Source: Crystallibacter sulfonylureivorans_A (GTDB lineage: Bacteria; Actinomycetota; Actinomycetes; Actinomycetales; Micrococcaceae). Taken from it: a stretch of DNA of 64,000 bases. The notes under the pieces are model-generated. The model did not search any database. It had not been told where the DNA came from and saw nothing but the letters and a program-made list of their open reading frames with translations. Location: the NCBI RefSeq assembly GCF_047607445.1, contig NZ_JBLKRT010000011.1, positions 1 through 64,000 of the forward strand. The letters run 5' to 3'. Positions within the stretch are counted from its first letter, which is position 1. Every line of letters starts with the position of its first letter. Positions 58,948-64,000 of the stretch are shown here, in pieces. A program made the translations under genes and the position numbers.

Positions 58948-60624
58948 TTAGGCCGGGCCCAGCTGAATCAGGTTGTAGACCTCGTCCAGCATCGGGCTGG
59001 CCGGGTAACTCTCCACGCGTGGTCCCATGGCAAGCGCCGAGATCGGGAAGGCCAGCGGCACGGCCGGGACGGCCCGGGCCAGCTGCTCATTGATGCTGAG
59101 GTACGCGTCCACCCGGTCTTCGCCCTCCGGCAAGGTCTTCGCCCGGGCAATCTTGCTGCGGATCTGCGCGCTGTCGTAGCCGAATTCAGGCGTCTTGCTA
59201 CCGAAAAGCGGTCCCACGAAGTTGTCGGGATCGCGGTAGCTGCCGCTGATGCCGGCCAGATGCAGGGCATGGTCATCGGTGCCTTGGACCGCTTCCAGAT
59301 AGCCCTCGTCCCACGGAACCGGCATCGGCTTGATATTGATTCCGACGGCGGTGAGCTGGCGGCTCAGCTCCGCGTACACCTTTTCGGGAGTGGGCAGGTA
59401 AGCCCGCGTCACGTCGAGCGGATAGTAGAAGGTGAGTTCACCGCCGTCGTACCCTGCCGCTGCCAGCAGTTCCCGGGCACGATCCGGGTCGTACTCGTAA
59501 TAGGGGATGGTCTCGTTGTTCACGCCCAGGCTGCGCGGGATGAATTGCTTGGCCTCGGTGGTGCCCTGCAGGTAGAAACTGTCGATCAGCGTCTTCCGGT
59601 CGACGGCGTGCGCGATGGCCTGGCGCATTCGAATGTCTTTCAGCCCGTCGGCAGCCTGGTTCATACCCAGGTACGCCACCGAGAACGGGTCGCGCTGGAG
59701 GACCTGCATGCCGGCCCGGACCAGGTCCGCGTACGTGTCCGGGGTGACCAGGTCGTAGCCGTCAATGTCGCCGGCGGCCAGCGCCCGCAACCTGGCGGAC
59801 GGATGCGGCAGCGTCTTGAACACCACGGTGCGCACGTCGCCGGCGGCGCCCCAATAGCCGTCGTAGGCGGAGAGCGCCACACGGTCCTGATCCCAGTTGG
59901 CGAAGGCAAAGGGGCCGGTGCCCACCGGCGCCAGTCCGTAGCGGGAGACCTTGTTGCCGTTGCGTTCCTCGCTCAACCGGTCGGCCTTGCCGGCCTTGAG
60001 CGCGGCGGGCGAAGAGATGGCGAAGGCCGGCATCGCCAGCGATGCCACCAGCCCGGTGAACCGACGCGTCAGGTTCAGCTGGACCTCCAGCGGGCCCACC
60101 ACTTCGCAGCTTTCGTAGAGCGATTCGGCCTCGTCGGAGGCCAGCGCGCCGAAGACCGATCGGAAAGCCAGTCCGCCTTCCACCGGCTGGGACTCCTCCG
60201 GGAGGTGGTACCAGCGTTCGAAGTTGGTGTGGACCGCGTCCGCGTCGAATGGAGTGCCGTCGTGGAAGGTGACACCTTCGCGCAGCCGGAAGCGATAGGA
60301 GCGGCCGTCGTTCACCTCGTTCCATTCGACAGCCAGCCGCGGCGCCGGCACACCGGTCGCCGGATCCACGCCAATCAGGGTCTCCAGCATCTGCCGGGTC
60401 ACCCGGTACGACTCGGTGTCCAGCGCCAGCGCGGGGTCCAGGGTCACCGGAGTGGCGGCGATGCCCATGGTAAAGGTGGTGTCCTCAGGCGATGCCGTCG
60501 GCGAGGCGGGCGTCGTCGCTGAGGGAGCGGGCCGCCCAGGATCCGAAGTGCACCCGGCGAGCAACACAGCCGCTGCCGCGGCGCCGGCCTTCAGCACGGT
60601 GCGGCGCGCGGGAAGTGGTGTCAC
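58948..60624 (-). CDS. Peptide/nickel-type ABC substrate-binding lipoprotein
   Basis: A 558-residue extracellular solute-binding protein of family 5 (OppA/DppA type). The signal peptide ends in lipobox LLAGC (Cys25); the ARRTVLKAG stretch looks like a twin-arginine signal. Family marks include TLDPALALDTESYRVTRQMLETL near 58-80, FRLREGVTFHDGTPFDADAV near 110-130 and VGTGPFAF near 232. It is transcribed away from the fused ATPase gene, with 128 bp between the starts. Binding of oligopeptides is likely; the exact ligand is unknown. Confidence 0.9.
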   Translation of the reverse strand: MTPLPARRTVLKAGAAAAAVLLAGCTSDPGRPAPSATTPASPTASPEDTTFTMGIAATPVTLDPALALDTESYRVTRQMLETLIGVDPATGVPAPRLAVEWNEVNDGRSYRFRLREGVTFHDGTPFDADAVHTNFERWYHLPEESQPVEGGLAFRSVFGALASDEAESLYESCEVVGPLEVQLNLTRRFTGLVASLAMPAFAISSPAALKAGKADRLSEERNGNKVSRYGLAPVGTGPFAFANWDQDRVALSAYDGYWGAAGDVRTVVFKTLPHPSARLRALAAGDIDGYDLVTPDTYADLVRAGMQVLQRDPFSVAYLGMNQAADGLKDIRMRQAIAHAVDRKTLIDSFYLQGTTEAKQFIPRSLGVNNETIPYYEYDPDRARELLAAAGYDGGELTFYYPLDVTRAYLPTPEKVYAELSRQLTAVGINIKPMPVPWDEGYLEAVQGTDDHALHLAGISGSYRDPDNFVGPLFGSKTPEFGYDSAQIRSKIARAKTLPEGEDRVDAYLSINEQLARAVPAVPLAFPISALAMGPRVESYPASPMLDEVYNLIQLGPA

Positions 60625-60752
60625 GCTTCGGGCTCCTTCGGGGCGGGCAGGAATGATCCTTCAGTCTAATCGACGCCGATCCCGCACCCCCTGCGGCGAA
60701 TTCCCGATGAGAGGTAGGCCACATCCGGCTTCGAATGGGGCAGGATGGACTC

Positions 60753-62573
60753 ATGATCGAACAAGCCGACGCCACAGCGCTGCTCGAGGTCAGGGATCTG
60801 GCCGTTACGTTCCGCACGACCTACGGCGAAGTCGCAGCAGTGGAGGGCGCGTCGCTGCGCTTGGAACAGGGCCAGACGCTGGCGATCGTGGGCGAATCCG
60901 GTTCCGGCAAGTCCACCACGGCGATGTCCTTGATCGGCTTGCTGCCCGGCAACGGCCGAGTGACCGGCGGGAGCATCCGCTTCGACGGCCAGGAACTGGT
61001 GGGGCTTCCGGAGCAGCGCATGCGGGCCATCCGCGGCCGCCAGATCGGCCTGGTTCCGCAGGACCCGATGTCCAACCTGAATCCGGTCACCAAGATCGGC
61101 TCGCAGGTGGCCGAAACGCTGCTGGTGCATGGCATGGCGACCAAGCGTGATGTGGACCGCAAGGTCATCGAGGTGCTGGAAGCCGCGGGACTGCCCAACG
61201 CCAAGGAACGCGCCAAACAGTACCCGCACGAGTTCTCCGGCGGCATGCGCCAGCGTGCCTTGATCGCCATCGGCCTGGCCTGCCGACCGCGGCTGCTGAT
61301 CGCCGACGAGCCGACGTCGGCCCTGGATGTGACCGTGCAGCGCACCATCCTGGACCAGATCGACTCGATGACCCAGGAGTTGGGCACCGCCGTGCTCCTG
61401 ATCACCCACGATCTGGGGCTGGCCGCCGAACGCGCCGCCGAGCTGGTGGTGATGCACCGCGGCACCGTGGTGGAGGCCGGACCGGCACGGCAGCTGCTGG
61501 AGGACCCACAGCATCCGTACACCCAGTCGCTGGTCAGGGCGGCACCCAGCGTGGCGGCCGTGCGCCTGTTGCCGGGCGCTTTTGCCCCCGGCCCGGAGTC
61601 GCGGCCAGGCCGGGCAGAGAAGGTGTTCCAGAACCACGACCCCGGAGCGCCCTCGGCGGGGGCCGCGCCACTGGGGGTGGGCGCCGCTGATCGGTTCGGT
61701 GCCGGGGCGGTCTCGGATTCGTCCGCTGGAATGGCCACTGGCTCTGCCGCCGGAGCCCGGTCCGTGGACAACATCGTGGAGCTGCGCGACCTGACGAAGG
61801 TGTACAAGATCCGCGGCCAGGCCGAGGACTTCTACGCCGCGAAGAACGTGACCCTGGATGTCCCACGCGGACAGACGGTCGCGATCGTCGGCGAATCGGG
61901 CTCCGGTAAGACCACCACGGCACGGATGCTCCTGAAGCTGATCGAACCGACCAGCGGCACCATGACCTTCGACGGCATGGACGTGGCCACCCTGTCCAAG
62001 CCGCAACTGCGGGAGTTCCGGCAGCGGGTGCAGCCGGTGTTCCAGGATCCCTATTCATCGTTGAACCCGATGTTCACGGTTGAACGGATCGTGGACGAGC
62101 CGCTGTCCACCTATAAGCGCGGCAACGCCAGGGAACGCTCCGCCCGGGTCCGCGAACTGATGGATCAGGTGGCTTTGCCGCAGAGCATGCTGCGCCGCTA
62201 CCCGTCCGAGCTCTCCGGGGGACAGCGCCAGCGCGTTGCGATTGCCCGGGCGCTGGCGCTGAAACCGGACCTGATTGTCTGCGACGAGCCGGTGTCGGCC
62301 CTGGACGTGCTGGTCCAAGCTCAGATCCTGAAGCTGCTCGGAGACCTGCAGTCCGAACTGGGGCTGAGCTATCTCTTCATCTCGCATGATCTGGCCGTGG
62401 TTCGCCTGATCTCCGACTACGTCTGCGTGATGAAGGACGGCGAACTAGTGGAGGCGGCCAGCTCGGAGGAAGTCTTTACCAATCCGCGGCACCCGTACAC
62501 CCGGCGGCTGCTGGCCTCCATCCCGAGCAACGAACTGGACATCGACGTGGAGGATCCGGAGATTGCCTCCTAA
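60753..62573 (+). CDS. Fused dipeptide/oligopeptide ABC ATPases (DppD-DppF type)
   Basis: A 606-residue protein with two complete ATPase domains. The first (about 8-265) has Walker A GESGSGKST, signature FSGGMRQR and Walker B LLIADEPTSALD; the second (about 340-595) has GESGSGKTT, LSGGQRQR and LIVCDEPVSALD. Each ends with the oligopeptide-type HPYT motif. A Gly/Ala/Pro linker of about 70 residues joins them. This replaces the usual separate D and F subunits. ATG at 60753 has AGGA seven bases upstream; an in-frame ATG at 60735 has none. It energises the peptide permeases at the right edge. Confidence 0.9.
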   Translation: MIEQADATALLEVRDLAVTFRTTYGEVAAVEGASLRLEQGQTLAIVGESGSGKSTTAMSLIGLLPGNGRVTGGSIRFDGQELVGLPEQRMRAIRGRQIGLVPQDPMSNLNPVTKIGSQVAETLLVHGMATKRDVDRKVIEVLEAAGLPNAKERAKQYPHEFSGGMRQRALIAIGLACRPRLLIADEPTSALDVTVQRTILDQIDSMTQELGTAVLLITHDLGLAAERAAELVVMHRGTVVEAGPARQLLEDPQHPYTQSLVRAAPSVAAVRLLPGAFAPGPESRPGRAEKVFQNHDPGAPSAGAAPLGVGAADRFGAGAVSDSSAGMATGSAAGARSVDNIVELRDLTKVYKIRGQAEDFYAAKNVTLDVPRGQTVAIVGESGSGKTTTARMLLKLIEPTSGTMTFDGMDVATLSKPQLREFRQRVQPVFQDPYSSLNPMFTVERIVDEPLSTYKRGNARERSARVRELMDQVALPQSMLRRYPSELSGGQRQRVAIARALALKPDLIVCDEPVSALDVLVQAQILKLLGDLQSELGLSYLFISHDLAVVRLISDYVCVMKDGELVEAASSEEVFTNPRHPYTRRLLASIPSNELDIDVEDPEIAS

Positions 62574-62871
62574 GCCAGCCGCACCCGGTTCCAACCCGGA
62601 GCCGGAAAATCACCGCCCGGAGGGTTTTGGCTTCCGGACCGGTGTGCGGAGCGCTGCCGTAGCCACCGGCTTCGCCGTCTTCGTGCTGGTGATCGGCACG
62701 GTGCTGGTGGCTTTCGGTGCGATCATCTTCGTGGGCGAAGGGCAGTGGGGCGCGGTCTGGCTGCTGGTGGTGCTGGAACTGTTCTTCATCGCGGGCTTTG
62801 CCGCCATGTTGCATATGGCCCGCCAGCGGCGCCGCAATGGAGGAAAGCCGCCGGCGGCGCTGCCGGGCTGA
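62563..62871 (+). CDS. Small two-helix membrane protein
   Basis: A 102-residue protein with a polar N-terminus, two membrane helices (about 30-55 and 62-85) and a basic C-terminus (ARQRRRNGGK). The TTG start overlaps the end of the ATPase gene by 11 bases, with GGAG close upstream, so it is translationally coupled to the transporter ATPase. I do not recognise it; an accessory or regulatory subunit of the ABC system is possible. It converges on the permease gene, with 41 bp between the stops and no obvious terminator. Confidence 0.6.
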   Translation: MPPKPAAPGSNPEPENHRPEGFGFRTGVRSAAVATGFAVFVLVIGTVLVAFGAIIFVGEGQWGAVWLLVVLELFFIAGFAAMLHMARQRRRNGGKPPAALPG

Positions 62872-62912
62872 ATCCCTATCCGGTTGCGGCGCCGGCGCTG
62901 TCCCCGTGCTGG

Positions 62913-63860
62913 TTACTTGGCCCGGGTTTTCGGATCCAGTGCTTCGCGCAACGACTCGCCCAGCAGCGTGAAGCCCAGCGCGGTGATGGCGATGCAGAGT
63001 CCGGGCAGGAAAGCCAGCTGCGGAGCGATGCCGAGTTCGGCCTGGGCGTAGGTGAGCATCCGGCCCCATTCCGCGGTTTGTGGCCGCCCGCCACCCAAAC
63101 CCAGGAAGGAAAGGGCAGCGGCGTCGATCACCGCGGTGGCCAGCGTCAGCGTGGCCTGGACGATCACCGGGCCCAGGCTGTTGGGCAGCTGGTGGTTCAT
63201 GATGATGGCGCCGCGGCTGAGGCCCAGCGTCTGCGCAGCCAGCATGTATTCGGCGCTGCGTTGCGAAATCATCGATGAGCGCAACAGCCGGGCGAAGATC
63301 GGCACCTGCGCCACGCCGATGGCAATCATCACGGCGAAGGCACCTTGGCCCAGGATGGCCGCAATGGACACCGCCAGGAGCAGGTTCGGCACGGAGAGCA
63401 GGATGTCCACGGCACGCATGATCACGTTGTCGACCTTGCCGCCGATGCCGCCGGCGATAATGCCCAAGAGCATACCGCCGGCCAGGCCGATGGCCGTGGA
63501 CATAACGCCGATCACCAGCGACGCCTGCGCGCCCCAGATCAGCTTGCTCAGAAGGTCGCCGCCGAAGCGGTCCAGCCCCAGCGGGAAGCCTTCCACTTCA
63601 CCGAAGCCCGGGATGTGGGTGGGCGTGATGTAGGTTCGGCCGGGCAGCTCTTCGCCGCCGTAGCGGGCCAGTAGCGGGGCCAGGACCGCCACCAGCAGGA
63701 ACACTCCCACGATGACGGCGCCGGCGATGGCCTGCGGGTTCTTGCGCAGCCGGCGGAAGGCGTCCTTCCACAGGCTCGTGCCGCCGGTGTCCCGGACGAC
63801 GGGCACCGGTGCGGCGACGTCGGTATCGCCGCCGGGCTGGGGAGGAAGAGTTGTGCTCAT
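62913..63860 (-). CDS. Peptide ABC transporter permease (DppC/OppC type)
   Basis: A 315-residue permease with six helices and the OppC_N segment at the start (WKDAFRRLRKNPQAIAGAVIVGVFLLVAVLAPLLA near 32-65). The binding-protein-dependent transport domain follows, with the EAA-like loop AEYMLAAQTLGLSRGAIIMNHQLPNS near 205-230. The ATG overlaps the stop of the upstream permease gene by one base (TGATG), giving the usual B-C order. It should assemble with the fused ATPase encoded by the convergent unit. Confidence 0.92.
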   Translation of the reverse strand: MSTTLPPQPGGDTDVAAPVPVVRDTGGTSLWKDAFRRLRKNPQAIAGAVIVGVFLLVAVLAPLLARYGGEELPGRTYITPTHIPGFGEVEGFPLGLDRFGGDLLSKLIWGAQASLVIGVMSTAIGLAGGMLLGIIAGGIGGKVDNVIMRAVDILLSVPNLLLAVSIAAILGQGAFAVMIAIGVAQVPIFARLLRSSMISQRSAEYMLAAQTLGLSRGAIIMNHQLPNSLGPVIVQATLTLATAVIDAAALSFLGLGGGRPQTAEWGRMLTYAQAELGIAPQLAFLPGLCIAITALGFTLLGESLREALDPKTRAK

Positions 63861-64000
63861 CAGACACGCACCCTCGGGTCGATGACGCTATAGGACACGT
63901 CCACCAGCAGATTGATCAGTGAATAGATCACGGCAATGAAAATAATGAACCCCTGCAGTACCGGATAGTCCAGGTTGAAGATGGCGTCGCGCAAGAACCT
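63860..64000 (-). CDS. Peptide ABC transporter permease (DppB/OppB type), C-terminal end only
   Basis: The last 46 codons of a permease whose start lies beyond the right edge. The visible residues form a final membrane helix (IIFIAVIYSLINLLVDVSYS) and the typical OppB/DppB ending IDPRVRV. It is in frame from base 64000 and overlaps the next permease by one base. Confidence 0.85.
   Translation of the reverse strand, partial: RFLRDAIFNLDYPVLQGFIIFIAVIYSLINLLVDVSYSVIDPRVRV

Noticed and set aside
1..64000. Search for tRNA, rRNA, riboswitch, integrase, transposase or toxin-antitoxin genes
   Set aside because: Nothing recognisable was found by eye; short ncRNAs cannot be excluded without covariance-model searches.

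Overview
The window is chromosomal DNA of a high-GC Gram-positive bacterium, most likely a soil actinobacterium of the Micrococcaceae (Arthrobacter or a close relative). The reasons are the strong GC bias at third codon positions, many GTG/TTG starts, several starts that look leaderless, a 13E12/DUF222-type HNH protein, an NrtR-nadABC-NifS operon, and two enzymes whose residue numbering follows well-known Arthrobacter proteins: a copper amine oxidase within one residue of the A. globiformis phenylethylamine oxidase, and a homoprotocatechuate 2,3-dioxygenase with metal ligands at exactly 155/214/267. No rRNA, tRNA, CRISPR array, integrase, transposase or prophage was seen.

Layout. 1-4.4 kb: the tail of an HNH protein, a DedA membrane protein, and a GntR(YtrA)-ABC ATPase-permease operon with a promoter/operator in front and a strong hairpin behind. 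4.4-9 kb: a BRCT-tailed DnaQ-like exonuclease, an SDR, an ADP-ribosylglycohydrolase-like protein with altered metal motifs, and an aquaporin. 8.8-14.3 kb: sbcD-sbcC and an MFS exporter preceded by a 10-codon leader ORF. 14.4-16.8 kb: an IclR regulator divergent from an MHS-family symporter. 16.9-23.7 kb: a phosphoribosyltransferase, then an amine or amino-alcohol module (APC permease and SDR facing a kinase-class III aminotransferase fusion plus TetR). 23.8-35.8 kb: an aromatic-amine region, with AraC and TetR regulators, a copper amine oxidase, a small membrane protein, a DHA2 exporter, a DUF2231-Rieske protein, and the homoprotocatechuate meta-cleavage operon (FAH-RraA fusion, GntR, hpaE, hpaD). 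36-42.8 kb: a Ser/Thr kinase, a 2-oxoacid/acetoin dehydrogenase-like operon (E1alpha, E1beta, free lipoyl protein, alpha/beta hydrolase), and an APC permease divergent from an Lrp regulator. 43.5-49.4 kb: nrtR and nadA-nadB-nadC-cysteine desulfurase. 49.5-58.8 kb: a lipoprotein, a MarR/luciferase-like monooxygenase pair, a small actinobacterial protein, a FUSC-like membrane protein, an RND exporter and mqo. 58.9-64 kb: a dipeptide/oligopeptide ABC system split over three transcription units; the last permease runs off the right edge.

How the genes fit together. The amine oxidase should turn phenylethylamine or tyramine into the arylacetaldehyde. The operon at 30.8-35.7 kb cleaves homoprotocatechuate and oxidises the semialdehyde; the aldehyde oxidation and ring hydroxylation steps are not in the window. 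The lower pathway seems to rest on an unusual FAH-RraA fusion, since no separate isomerase, hydratase or HpaI aldolase is present. The kinase-aminotransferase fusion suggests phosphorylation of an amino alcohol followed by PLP-dependent phosphate elimination. The separate lipoyl and alpha/beta-hydrolase genes look like the two halves of an AcoC-type E2. No obviously new defence or mobile system is visible; the best candidates for new biology are these three enzyme architectures and the operators beside them.
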